NCBI GenBank assembly: GCA_021778375.1
Contig: JAJYCM010000034.1
Span: forward strand, 1-15,257
Source of the DNA: Bacteroidota bacterium
GTDB lineage: Bacteria > Bacteroidota > Ignavibacteria > Ignavibacteriales > Ignavibacteriaceae
Direction of reading: 5' to 3'
DNA length: 15,257 nt
Part shown: positions 1 through 6,339 of the stretch, piece after piece
Layout: every line of letters begins with the position of its first letter
Numbering within the stretch: position 1 is the first letter of the stretch
The notes under the pieces: generated by a model
The model's input: the letters and a program-made list of their open reading frames with translations, nothing else
What the model was told of the DNA's origin: nothing
The model's database searches: none
Position numbers and translations under genes: made by a program

Positions 1-12
1 AGAAAATAAAAG

Positions 13-45
13 ATGCGGTTGGAATAGGTAATATTCCAACCGCAT
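13..45 (-). terminator. Rho-independent terminator of the YciO-like gene
   Basis: A perfect 13-bp inverted repeat (13-25 with 33-45) encloses a 7-nt loop. Read on the minus strand it ends in a T-rich tract (TCTTTTATTTT, towards base 1). It starts 7 nt beyond the stop codon of the YciO-like gene, so it ends that transcript. Confidence 0.9.
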
Positions 46-51
46 TTAATT

Positions 52-663
52 CTAAACGAACATGCTAACGTCTCCGGCGCCTTCTCTTATAACTTCAGGC
101 ATCTCCTCGCTTAAATCAATAACGCTCGAAGGACTTCCGGGAAGATTGCCAATGGATAGCATAATATCTACTTGAGAGTCAAAAATATTTTTTATATCAA
201 AAGGGTCGTATAATACTTCTCCTTTTCTATTTGTTGTACTTGTACTAATTATTGGGTTTCCTAACAGCTCTACTAATTTCAGAGTAACAGAATTATTTGG
301 GACCCTTATGCCAACGGTTTTTCTCTTACTCCATAATTTTTTTGGAACTTGTTTCGCAGCAGGTAAAATAAAAGTATACGGTCCAGGGAGAAGATGCTTC
401 ATTGATTTATAAGCATAATCGGAAACTTTAGCATACTTGGAAATATCTTTTAGATCGGAACAGACAAAACTGAATAGTTTAGAGTTGTTGTCATTTTTAA
501 TTGTAAAAATCCTTTCCAGAGCATCTTTATTAAATATATCGCATCCGATACCATATACCGTATCTGTCGGATAAATTATTACCCCACCTTGTTTTAGTAT
601 TTCAACAGCTTTAGTAATGTAGCGAATTTGAGGTGTGTCGGGATGAAGCTCAAAATATTCCAT
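52..663 (-). CDS. yciO: YciO-like protein, Sua5/YciO/YrdC family
   Basis: This 203-residue single-domain protein has the YrdC/Sua5 fold, whose best known members (TsaC, Sua5) make threonylcarbamoyl-AMP from threonine, bicarbonate and ATP for the t6A modification of tRNA. It shows the N-terminal GGVIIYPTDTVYGIGC (26-41), PGPYTFIL (93-100), GIRVP (118-122), STST (140-143), SSVIDL (179-184) and REGAGD (193-198). Length, the HPDTPQ start and the lack of a C-terminal Sua5 domain match E. coli YciO better than TsaC or Sua5. The substrate-binding KxR of TsaC/Sua5 reads K56-N-D58 here and the usual KP downstream reads K62-L63, so true TC-AMP synthase activity is uncertain. The ATG at 661-663 has an AAAGGA ribosome site at 671-676. 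Family assignment is certain; the exact role is not. Automatic annotation would probably call it L-threonylcarbamoyladenylate synthase. Confidence 0.9.
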   Translation of the reverse strand: MEYFELHPDTPQIRYITKAVEILKQGGVIIYPTDTVYGIGCDIFNKDALERIFTIKNDNNSKLFSFVCSDLKDISKYAKVSDYAYKSMKHLLPGPYTFILPAAKQVPKKLWSKRKTVGIRVPNNSVTLKLVELLGNPIISTSTTNRKGEVLYDPFDIKNIFDSQVDIMLSIGNLPGSPSSVIDLSEEMPEVIREGAGDVSMFV

Positions 664-769
664 AGAATACTCCTTTCGTTTAGCAGAACAAGCATTAAAG
701 ATAGTAAAGTCGCATGGTAGCTAAATTTGAATTAAACAACACAATAAATTAAACTGAACATTTACCCGT

Positions 770-797
770 AAGATATAAATGGGAGGATAATTGTCAA
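770..797 (-). promoter_or_regulatory. Candidate promoter for the YciO-like gene
   Basis: On the minus strand a perfect -35 TTGACA (792-797) is followed after 16 nt by TATCTT (770-775), a 4/6 match to the -10 consensus. A start near 763 would give an untranslated leader of about 100 nt, in which I see no clear structure. The second hexamer is weak, so the exact -10 is uncertain. Confidence 0.5.
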
Positions 798-853
798 CAC
801 AAATCGTAATAAAAACACGGAATCAAGAAAAAAAATTGCGGGGAGTACTGCTT

Positions 854-881
854 TTGAGAAAAATTTTACTATATTTACTAT
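854..881 (+). promoter_or_regulatory. Candidate rpmB promoter
   Basis: TTGAGA (854-859), a 16-nt spacer and TACTAT (876-881) resemble a housekeeping sigma-factor promoter about 40 nt ahead of the rpmB start codon. An overlapping TATATTTA (870-877) resembles the Bacteroidota -7 element but has no partner at the right distance. Confidence 0.45.
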
Positions 882-921
882 TCAAAAAATAAAGAATGAG
901 AAAGTTTTCAAGGAGAGTTTT

Positions 922-1161
922 ATGTCAAGAAAATGCCAACTAACCGGAAAAGGTCCTATAACAGGAAACAGTGTTTCCCATGCTCACAACAGAACAAAAA
1001 GAAGATTTTTGCCAAACCTTCAAAAGAAGAGAGTTTGGGTACAAGAATTGAACAGATATGTAACATTAAAATTATCTACCGAAGCAATCAAAAATCTTTC
1101 TAAGAACGGAACCAGCCAAATTGCAAAACTTGCCAAAAATAATCAGATAAGAATCAGATAA
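922..1161 (+). CDS. rpmB: 50S ribosomal protein bL28
   Basis: The 79-residue product has the length and signature of bL28: MSRKCQLTGKGPITGN at the start, VSHAHNRTKRRFLPNLQ (18-34) and a VTLKLST strand (47-53). bL28 binds 23S rRNA in the large subunit, near the E-site region. Only one cysteine (C5) is present, so this is the zinc-free form. The ATG has a strong AAGGAGAG site (910-917). The gene stands alone; the rpmB-rpmG pair common in other bacteria is not seen here. It converges on rplI and shares a terminator with it. Confidence 0.97.
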   Translation: MSRKCQLTGKGPITGNSVSHAHNRTKRRFLPNLQKKRVWVQELNRYVTLKLSTEAIKNLSKNGTSQIAKLAKNNQIRIR

Positions 1162-1183
1162 TTTTTCTTTAGATTTTAAAATT

Positions 1184-1215
1184 AAAAAAGGAAAGCACAA
1201 CAGCTTTCCTTTTTT
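1184..1215. terminator. Bidirectional terminator between rpmB and rplI
   Basis: A 13-bp stem (1184-1196 with 1203-1215) has a GGAAAGC/GCTTTCC core, a 6-nt loop and an A6 arm facing a T8 tract. Each strand therefore ends in a hairpin plus T run. It lies 22 nt after the rpmB stop and just beyond the rplI stop, so it can end both convergent transcripts. Confidence 0.9.
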
Positions 1216-1236
1216 TTATAAACTTAGACGATACTT

Positions 1237-1680
1237 CTATTCGCGAACAACCCACACTTTTATATTGGCGCTAACGTTAGGATGAAGTCTAATACTGATT
1301 CCATATATTCCTAAAGATTTTATTTGCTCGTCAATCTCAATTTTTCTTTTATCGATATCGTATCCTTTTTCTTTCAAAGAGTCGGCAATCATTTGAGAAG
1401 TAACAGAGCCAAAGATTTTATCTTCTTCACCAACTTGTACTTGAATGGTAACCGAAACTTTTTCAAGTTCTGCAGCCAATTTTTCAGCGGCATGAACTTC
1501 TTGTTCTTTCTTTTTAGCAAAATTTTTCTTCTCTTCTTCAAGAGCCAAGATATTACCTTTAAGGGCAGTGTATGCAATTTTCCTAGGAATAAGGAAATTG
1601 CGAGCATAGCCATCCTTTACGTCAACTATGTCGCCTATTTGCCCTAAGGTTTCATAATTTTGTCTTAATATAACTTTCAT
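1237..1680 (-). CDS. rplI: 50S ribosomal protein bL9
   Basis: The 147-residue product is close to the usual bL9 length. The N-terminal rRNA-binding domain carries MKVILRQNYETLGQIGDIVD and GYARNFLIPRKIA (24-36). A charged Lys/Glu-rich connecting helix follows (about 47-75) and then the C-terminal domain (about 80-147, with GSVTSQMIADSL). bL9 sits at the base of the L1 stalk and contributes to reading-frame maintenance. It is the last gene of the operon, 18 bp behind rpsR. An AAGGAG site (1686-1691) precedes the ATG. No anomaly is visible. Confidence 0.97.
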   Translation of the reverse strand: MKVILRQNYETLGQIGDIVDVKDGYARNFLIPRKIAYTALKGNILALEEEKKNFAKKKEQEVHAAEKLAAELEKVSVTIQVQVGEEDKIFGSVTSQMIADSLKEKGYDIDKRKIEIDEQIKSLGIYGISIRLHPNVSANIKVWVVRE

Positions 1681-1698
1681 TTCAACTCCTTCTTTATA

Positions 1699-1929
1699 CT
1701 ATCTAACAGTATCCGATACATAAGGCAATAGAGCCATATGACGGGCACGTTTAATAGCAATTGACAATTGTCTCTGGTATTTAGAGCTGGTTCCTGTAAT
1801 TCTTTTAGGAATTACTTTCCCTTGTTCGGTTACATATCGCTGAAGTAATTTTACATCCTTATAATCGATATATTTCACCTTATTTTGTGTGAACCTGCAA
1901 ATTTTTTTTGTTTTTATTTCTTTTTTCAT
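1699..1929 (-). CDS. rpsR: 30S ribosomal protein bS18
   Basis: The 76-residue product shows the bS18 core: KKICRFTQNKVKYIDYKDV (9-27), GKVIPKRITGTSSKYQRQL (37-55) and AIKRARHMALLPY (58-70). bS18 forms a heterodimer with bS6 on the 30S platform, and the bS6 gene lies two genes upstream. Its ribosome site, TCACCACC read in reverse as GGTGGTGA (1931-1938), lies almost against the ATG. Only one cysteine (C11) is present, so no zinc site is expected. The gap to ssb is 12 bp. Confidence 0.97.
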   Translation of the reverse strand: MKKEIKTKKICRFTQNKVKYIDYKDVKLLQRYVTEQGKVIPKRITGTSSKYQRQLSIAIKRARHMALLPYVSDTVR

Positions 1930-1941
1930 ATCACCACCAAA

Positions 1942-2427
1942 TTACTTTAATAAATTTGATTCTTCATTTGATAAAAATTTATCAAATGAATCTTCTGTAT
2001 AATCTATGCCTTCATCATCGGCAAAGATATGTTCTTCTTCAACAAAGCTATCGAATCCATTATCAGGGCTGTTCGGCCTGCTAAGCTTATTCAAAAATTG
2101 AATTCTTCTCGCCTTAATTTCAACGACATTGCGATTTAGCCCCTCGTCAGATTTCCAACTTCTGCTTTGCAACTCACCATCCACTAAAACGGCGGAACCT
2201 TTTTTAAGCTTATCACGGCAGCTTTCTGCCAGCTTATTCCAAGCAACAATGCCCACGTAACAAACATCTTCCTGCCATTGATTTGAGCTGTCTCTATATT
2301 TTCTATTCGAGGCAATAGAAAAATTAACAACAGGAGTATTGTTTGTTGTCTGCCGGAAAATTGGATCTTTGGTCAAATTTCCTGTAACAATAACATAATT
2401 GATTTCGGGCATCTTCAAGTCTGCCAT
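1942..2427 (-). CDS. ssb: Single-stranded DNA-binding protein
   Basis: This 161-residue SSB has one OB-fold (about 8-113): NYVIVTGNLTKDP (10-22), TPVVNFSIASNRKYRD (31-46), a core ending in VEIKARRIQFL (102-112), and a short acidic tail (about 114-161). SSB coats single-stranded DNA during replication, recombination and repair, and its C-terminal tip normally recruits partner proteins. Here the protein ends EESNLLK, without the usual acidic D-D-x-P-F tip. I checked the stop codon in the sequence (1942-1944) and see no sign of a frameshift. A GGAGGA site (2434-2439) supports the first ATG; M6 is an alternative start. The position between rpsF and rpsR is the classical one. A second, canonical SSB elsewhere in the genome is possible. 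Confidence 0.95.
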   Translation of the reverse strand: MADLKMPEINYVIVTGNLTKDPIFRQTTNNTPVVNFSIASNRKYRDSSNQWQEDVCYVGIVAWNKLAESCRDKLKKGSAVLVDGELQSRSWKSDEGLNRNVVEIKARRIQFLNKLSRPNSPDNGFDSFVEEEHIFADDEGIDYTEDSFDKFLSNEESNLLK

Positions 2428-2458
2428 TAGTATTCCTCCATACTTAATCTTTCAATAA

Positions 2459-2872
2459 TTATTTCACAATATCCTTAGCATTATCTTCAACTTCATCAAT
2501 AATAGGAATATCTGGTTTTACATCAGGAACTATTTCAACTAAAGAAGTAGATTTGTTTTTTTCGATATGTTCAATTGCATCGCTGTCAAGTGTGATTGTA
2601 AGGAAACGAAGGACATGTTCATCAAGGAGATAGAATCTTTCTAATTTCGAAACTACGCTTGATGGGGCATTGAATCTGAATATAACATAATAGCCAACCT
2701 TGCTTTTCTTAACTACATATGCTAGTCTTTTTCTTCCCCAATTTTCCATATCTCTAATTTCACCGCCGTTGTTAGTAATTGTTTCTTTTATGCGGGAAAT
2801 TACACCTTCAATTTGGTCATCATCTAGCGCAGCATTTATCATTACAGCGCTTTCATAGACGTTTGTTCTCAT
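2459..2872 (-). CDS. rpsF: 30S ribosomal protein bS6
   Basis: The 137-residue product is bS6: NVYESAVMINAAL (4-16), the conserved WGRKRLAY (45-52), VGYYVIFRFNA (59-69) and DEHVLRFL (84-91). A tail of about 35 residues (103-137), rich in Asp, Glu, Val and Ile, follows the fold, as in other long bS6 forms. bS6 pairs with bS18 on the 30S platform. Its ribosome site is the best in the window: GGAGGTGA, fully complementary to the usual anti-Shine-Dalgarno sequence, 8 nt before the ATG. A hairpin in the leader could mask part of this site. Gaps are 82 bp to pth and 31 bp to ssb. Confidence 0.97.
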   Translation of the reverse strand: MRTNVYESAVMINAALDDDQIEGVISRIKETITNNGGEIRDMENWGRKRLAYVVKKSKVGYYVIFRFNAPSSVVSKLERFYLLDEHVLRFLTITLDSDAIEHIEKNKSTSLVEIVPDVKPDIPIIDEVEDNAKDIVK

Positions 2873-2880
2873 CCGTTATG

Positions 2881-2888
2881 TCACCTCC
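2881..2888 (-). promoter_or_regulatory. Strong ribosome binding site of rpsF
   Basis: Read on the minus strand this is GGAGGTGA, an eight-base match to the anti-Shine-Dalgarno end of 16S rRNA, with 8 nt to the ATG. The neighbouring AGGGA (2886-2890), which overlaps it, can pair with upstream bases 2924-2928. Confidence 0.85.
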
Positions 2889-2928
2889 CTATGGATTATA
2901 TAGCCCTCATTAATAATGAGAGCAGGGA
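2886..2928 (-). promoter_or_regulatory. Candidate structured leader of rpsF (possible bS6:bS18 autoregulatory site)
   Basis: In the rpsF leader a near-perfect hairpin (2903-2912 with 2914-2923, including one G-U pair) is enclosed by a 5-bp helix (2886-2890 with 2924-2928). A one-sided 12-nt bulge (2891-2902) separates the two. The outer helix covers the 5' part of the ribosome site. Many bacteria control rpsF through a bS6:bS18-binding leader with a bulge containing CCG. Here the bulge holds UCCAU and no CCG, so the match is only architectural. Confidence 0.4.
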
Positions 2929-2954
2929 TTATGAATTTAGTTATTTAAAACTTA

Positions 2955-3563
2955 TTAACTTACTGATAAATTATTATTTCCAGGCAATTTGGTTTGATTA
3001 AATATAATGCTATGATAGTCAAGCATTTGTTTCAAACCGCCCTTAATAAAATTGTCGACTAAAATTTTCCCTTTTTCAAAGGATTTTTCCAAAAGTATCG
3101 ATTCTTCCACATTAAAATCTGATAGAACATATTCAGCCATTCTGCCGGGTTCAAAATTATTTCCCACTCCAATTCTTAACCGCGGAAATTTATTCGAGTT
3201 AAGGTGATAAATAATAGAAGCAATTCCATTATGGCCGCCATCTCCACCGTGGGATTTAATTTTTAATATTCCAGGTTCCAAATTAATGTCGTCGGTAATT
3301 ACCAAAATATCTTCGATTCTTGTATTAAGATTCAAGCTTGAATTTAATGCAGCAGTTCCACTATTATTTACGAATGTAGAGGGCTTTACAAGAGAAAAAT
3401 CATATTCGCCCATCCTTCCGCCGGCAAAATAATAATCGTTTTTTGAAGGAATAAATTCTACAGAATAATTATTAGCAAAAAAATCTAAGAACATGAATCC
3501 TACGTTATGCCTATTGATTTTATATCGATTCCCTGGATTTCCAATTCCTAATATAATTCGCAC
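2955..3563 (-). CDS. pth: Peptidyl-tRNA hydrolase
   Basis: The 202-residue product is bacterial Pth, which cleaves the ester bond of peptidyl-tRNAs that drop off the ribosome and so recycles the tRNA. The catalytic set is intact: N9 and H19 in GIGNPGNRYKINRHNVGF (6-23), D91 in ITDDINLEPG, and N112 in GGHNG (109-113). KPSTFVNNSG (60-69) has Val where Met is usual. The start is GTG (3561-3563), 8 bp after the rplY stop. No clear ribosome site is visible beyond a purine-rich GAAGAAGAAAAG inside the end of rplY, so translation may depend on coupling to rplY. The last 20 residues or so are variable. Confidence 0.96.
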   Translation of the reverse strand: MRIILGIGNPGNRYKINRHNVGFMFLDFFANNYSVEFIPSKNDYYFAGGRMGEYDFSLVKPSTFVNNSGTAALNSSLNLNTRIEDILVITDDINLEPGILKIKSHGGDGGHNGIASIIYHLNSNKFPRLRIGVGNNFEPGRMAEYVLSDFNVEESILLEKSFEKGKILVDNFIKGGLKQMLDYHSIIFNQTKLPGNNNLSVS

Positions 3564-3571
3564 AATAAATT

Positions 3572-4213
3572 TTACTTTTCTTCTTCTTCGGCCTTTACTT
3601 TTCCTATAACTTCCGGTTGAGTTTGAGTTTCGGCAGCAAGTTCTTCTGGAGTTGCTTCTTTTTCAACTTTAGGATGAGTAACTGCAACAACTACACTGTC
3701 TTCCAAATTCAATATAGTAATATTTTCAAATTTTAAATCTTTGATATGAATTGCATCGCCAAGCTTTAAATTTTGTATATTTATATCTAGACGCTGAGGT
3801 ATATCCTTCGGCAAGCATTCAATTTCTAATTTATGCAATAACTGTTGTAAAACTCCACCTTCTTTAACGCCAACGGGGCTGCCATGATACTGGATGGGAA
3901 CTTCCAATTGGAATTTTTCCCCAATAGTTAATCCCAATAAATCAAAATGAACAACTCTATCTGTTACAGGATCAAATTGAATATCTTTTATTACACATTC
4001 GTGGTTTTCTTGTCCTTCAAGTTCTAAGGATATTAAATGAGTTTCTGAAGTAAACACAAGTGGTTTAATCGACTTTTCGGTAACTTCTATTGCAATAGGC
4101 TTATCGTGTTTTGAATAAAAAATTCCCGGGACACCACCATTTTTCCTAATATCGCTTCGCGAAGCTTTGCTTATAGAACTTCTAAGTTTTGCTCTCAATA
4201 CTACTTTTTCCAT
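3572..4213 (-). CDS. rplY: 50S ribosomal protein bL25, long (Ctc/TL5) form
   Basis: This 213-residue protein is the two-domain form of the 5S rRNA-binding protein bL25. Residues 1-95 form the RNA-binding domain, with GGVPGIFY (26-33) and the signature DPVTDRVVHFDLL (81-93). Residues 96-182 form the TL5-type C-terminal domain, with VPIQYHGSPVGVKEGGVLQQ (105-124). A tail rich in Glu, Lys and Ala (183-213) follows. E. coli bL25 has only the first domain. The pairing of rplY with pth directly downstream of prs is a widespread arrangement. GGAG (4219-4222) precedes the ATG, and the gap to prs is 17 bp. Confidence 0.96.
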   Translation of the reverse strand: MEKVVLRAKLRSSISKASRSDIRKNGGVPGIFYSKHDKPIAIEVTEKSIKPLVFTSETHLISLELEGQENHECVIKDIQFDPVTDRVVHFDLLGLTIGEKFQLEVPIQYHGSPVGVKEGGVLQQLLHKLEIECLPKDIPQRLDINIQNLKLGDAIHIKDLKFENITILNLEDSVVVAVTHPKVEKEATPEELAAETQTQPEVIGKVKAEEEEK

Positions 4214-4230
4214 TATAACTCCAAATCTAA

Positions 4231-5178
4231 TTAACTTTTATCTATGTCAAAAAGTGAACTTATCGATTCATTATGATATGTTCTTTTAATAGCCTCGGCA
4301 AAAATATCCGAAGCTGTGATAACTGAAATCTTATCCGTATCTGTTTCTTTGCTTAATGGGATGGTATCAGAAACAAATAGTTTTTTAATTTGCGAATTAT
4401 TTATTCTTTCAATTGCACGTCCTGAAAGAAGCGGATGCGTAATGGCGCCGTAAATATCTTTCGCACCTTTAATTTTCAATGCTTCAATAGCTCCGATAAA
4501 TGTTCCAGCAGTATCAATTAAATCATCAACTAAAAGGACATCCTTATCTTCAACGCTGCCGATAATGTGAACAACTTCAGCTAGATTTTGTTTTGGTCGT
4601 CTTTTATCAATAACTACCAAATCTGCATGAAGTCTTTTAGCATACGATCTCGCCATTTTAATACCACCGACATCAGGAGAAACCACAACTAAATTATCAT
4701 TTATTTCATCAAACAAACCGCTAAAGATAGTCGACCCATAAAGATGATCGAAGGGGATATCAAAAAAACCTTGGATTTGAGAAGCATGCAAATCCATCGT
4801 CATAACTCTATCTGCTCCTGCGACAGTAATTAAATTAGCAACCAGTTTGGCAGTTATTGATACCCTCGGCTGATCCTTTCGATCTTGTCTTGAATAACCG
4901 AAATAAGGAATAACCGCAGTAATTCTTTTGGCAGATGCCCTTTTAGCAGCATCAACCATAATTAGAAGTTCTAATAAATTTTCAGACGGAGGGTTAGTAG
5001 ATTGAATAATGAAAACTTCCGAACCGCGTATGTTTTCGCCATACTTTACCCAAATTTCACCGTCACTAAATCTTTTCAATTCCGCAAGACCTAATGGTTT
5101 TCCAAGTTTTTGAGCAATCTTTTCGGCTAAAGGGCGATTGGAACTACCCGAAAAAACTTTATAACTGCTTGCTGACAT
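4231..5178 (-). CDS. prs: Ribose-phosphate pyrophosphokinase (PRPP synthetase)
   Basis: The 315-residue product has the standard length of class I PRPP synthetases, which transfer pyrophosphate from ATP to ribose 5-phosphate. PRPP feeds purine, pyrimidine, NAD, histidine and tryptophan synthesis. Visible motifs are RFSDGEIWV (36-44), IPYFGYSRQDRKD (90-102), the metal-binding stretch TMDLHASQIQGFF (127-139) with H131, SPDVGG (167-172), the flexible catalytic loop DKRRP (191-195) and the PRPP loop VDDLIDTAGT (217-226). No key residue is missing. The ATG has only a short AAGG three bases upstream. As the first gene after the strong promoter at 5216-5244 it leads the seven-gene operon. Confidence 0.98.
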   Translation of the reverse strand: MSASSYKVFSGSSNRPLAEKIAQKLGKPLGLAELKRFSDGEIWVKYGENIRGSEVFIIQSTNPPSENLLELLIMVDAAKRASAKRITAVIPYFGYSRQDRKDQPRVSITAKLVANLITVAGADRVMTMDLHASQIQGFFDIPFDHLYGSTIFSGLFDEINDNLVVVSPDVGGIKMARSYAKRLHADLVVIDKRRPKQNLAEVVHIIGSVEDKDVLLVDDLIDTAGTFIGAIEALKIKGAKDIYGAITHPLLSGRAIERINNSQIKKLFVSDTIPLSKETDTDKISVITASDIFAEAIKRTYHNESISSLFDIDKS

Positions 5179-5215
5179 TTACCTTATTCAAAAATAAATA
5201 AAAAAATAGATTTGA

Positions 5216-5244
5216 AATATATACAAAACGATTTGGGAAGTCAA
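5216..5244 (-). promoter_or_regulatory. Promoter of the prs operon
   Basis: On the minus strand TTGACT (5239-5244), a 17-nt spacer and TATATT (5216-5221) match the housekeeping consensus at 5/6 in each hexamer with ideal spacing. A start near 5209 leaves a leader of about 30 nt before prs. This is the best promoter in the window and is placed to drive prs, rplY, pth and probably rpsF to rplI. Confidence 0.8.
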
Positions 5245-5297
5245 TAAATAGTATATAAAATGCTTAGACTCTCATTCAAAAATCGCTATTTAGCCAA

Positions 5298-5957
5298 TTA
5301 ATCTTTCTTTTTTCTTACCAAAAAAATGATTACAATCAGTAAAACTAACCCGGAAAGTGCGTAAATCCATGGTGGAGTTTCTTTTAGCTTAAATGGTCTG
5401 AAAGTAACCGAGATAGTCTTTCCACTCCCAATTTGAGCCAAAGTATAATTCCAAATAAGGGTTCTACCATCCGTATCGGTAGCATTGTGAGTAATAATAT
5501 CGCCGGCAAAAGTATATTTATAAGTAATGTGAAATGCGCTTCCATTAATTCCAAATCCAGTGGCAATTGGAGGGATAAACTGCGAAAATATTTTTTGTCT
5601 TGAAGCTCCGTCTTTAAGAGAAAATTCGGAAGCCGCAAATGCTTTTGTATTATTTAAGGAATCAATGTTTGTAAATGTTAGATCGACAATTGCATGAGTA
5701 GTGCTATCGGTTGTGTCGCTGTAAACTTTTATATTTTTGATTGAAGTGTATGGTGAGGAGAATTCACTTCTAATAGAATCCGGATTAAAGATGCCGATCT
5801 TGTCTAGAATTTTTACGCTTTCATTGTCCGGCAACTTCGTCCAAAAAGTTATTTTCATTTTTCCCGAACCATCAGAATAAAGATAAACATCTTGTATATA
5901 ATTCAGGCAGCCTGAAAATAAAAAGGCTAATGCGAACAGTAGTAAATATTTTTTCAC
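5298..5957 (-). CDS. Predicted lipoprotein with C-terminal membrane helix (LppM/DUF3153-like)
   Basis: I recognise no characterised enzyme. Residues 1-16 form a lipoprotein signal peptide ending in FSGC, with C17 as the lipidation site. The body (about 20-190) looks beta-rich and opens with DVYLYSDGSGKMKITF (23-38). This resembles the start of LppM/DUF3153-type domains, which pair an N-terminal lipobox with a C-terminal helix. A hydrophobic segment (about 197-214) is followed by RKKKD, so the chain probably crosses a membrane with its basic end inside. Such a protein would be held at both ends. The start is GTG (5955-5957), without a visible ribosome site, and no ATG lies nearby. The gene is probably transcribed alone, diverging from the FmdB gene. 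Function unknown. Confidence 0.85.
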   Translation of the reverse strand: MKKYLLLFALAFLFSGCLNYIQDVYLYSDGSGKMKITFWTKLPDNESVKILDKIGIFNPDSIRSEFSSPYTSIKNIKVYSDTTDSTTHAIVDLTFTNIDSLNNTKAFAASEFSLKDGASRQKIFSQFIPPIATGFGINGSAFHITYKYTFAGDIITHNATDTDGRTLIWNYTLAQIGSGKTISVTFRPFKLKETPPWIYALSGLVLLIVIIFLVRKKKD

Positions 5958-6000
5958 GTTTAGATTTTATAATAATTTTTATTTGTAAAATTAAAGAATT

Positions 6001-6015
6001 TACAACTTAGTTGTA
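6001..6015. promoter_or_regulatory. 15-bp palindrome between divergent genes
   Basis: TACAACT and AGTTGTA form a perfect inverted repeat around one central T, in the 142-bp region between the divergent lipoprotein and FmdB genes. The site and spacing would suit a dimeric repressor, but chance is possible in such AT-rich sequence. Confidence 0.3.
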
Positions 6016-6065
6016 TTAAAGATAACATAGTAAACTAATTTATAGAAAATTTTAGAATTTTTCAT

Positions 6066-6073
6066 TAACTTTG
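6066..6073 (+). promoter_or_regulatory. Weak candidate -7 element for the FmdB gene
   Basis: TAACTTTG matches the Bacteroidota -7 element TAnnTTTG exactly, 26 nt ahead of the FmdB ATG. No TTTG element lies at the expected upstream distance. An alternative weak pair is TTAGAA (6052-6057), 17 nt, TATTAA (6075-6080). Confidence 0.25.
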
Positions 6074-6099
6074 TTATTAAATTTTTATTGAGGTTGTTA

Positions 6100-6327
6100 A
6101 TGCCGACATATGATTATAAATGCAATGTGTGTGGTTATTCATTTGAGATGTTCCAAAAAATGAATGATGAACCTTTAAATGTTTGTCCTAAATGCAACGG
6201 TAATGTAAAAAGACTAATCGGTACAGGAGCGGGACCTATTTTCAAGGGTACAGGATTTTACCAAACGGATTATAAGAATTCTCCACAAAAGAGTGTAAAT
6301 AAAACGAATGTAAAGCCAGCCAAGTAA
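6100..6327 (+). CDS. FmdB-family zinc-ribbon protein
   Basis: The 75-residue product has the FmdB/CxxC_CxxC_SSSS zinc-ribbon: MPTYDYKCNVCG with C8 and C11, and CPKC with C29 and C32, which should bind one zinc ion. A conserved GPIFKGTGFYQTDY (45-58) and a basic, Ser/Asn-rich tail follow. The family was named from a putative regulator in an amidase gene cluster, but its role is not established. I place the start at the ATG at 6100, because the family begins MPTY and a GAGG site lies at 6090-6093. An in-frame TTG at 6088 would add four residues and overlap that site. The gene is flanked by oppositely oriented genes, so it is probably monocistronic. Confidence 0.92.
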   Translation: MPTYDYKCNVCGYSFEMFQKMNDEPLNVCPKCNGNVKRLIGTGAGPIFKGTGFYQTDYKNSPQKSVNKTNVKPAK

Positions 6328-6339
6328 TATTTTTTAATG

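Noticed and set aside
1324..1647. Plus-strand open frame of 107 codons within rplI
   Set aside because: It lies antisense to a certain bL9 gene, is rich in Phe and Leu from A/T-rich codons read in reverse, and has no ribosome site or family motif.
5280..5297. Possible terminator hairpin after the lipoprotein gene (GCTA-AA-TAGC followed by ATTTTT)
   Set aside because: The stem has only four pairs and a two-base loop, too small to be a credible terminator.
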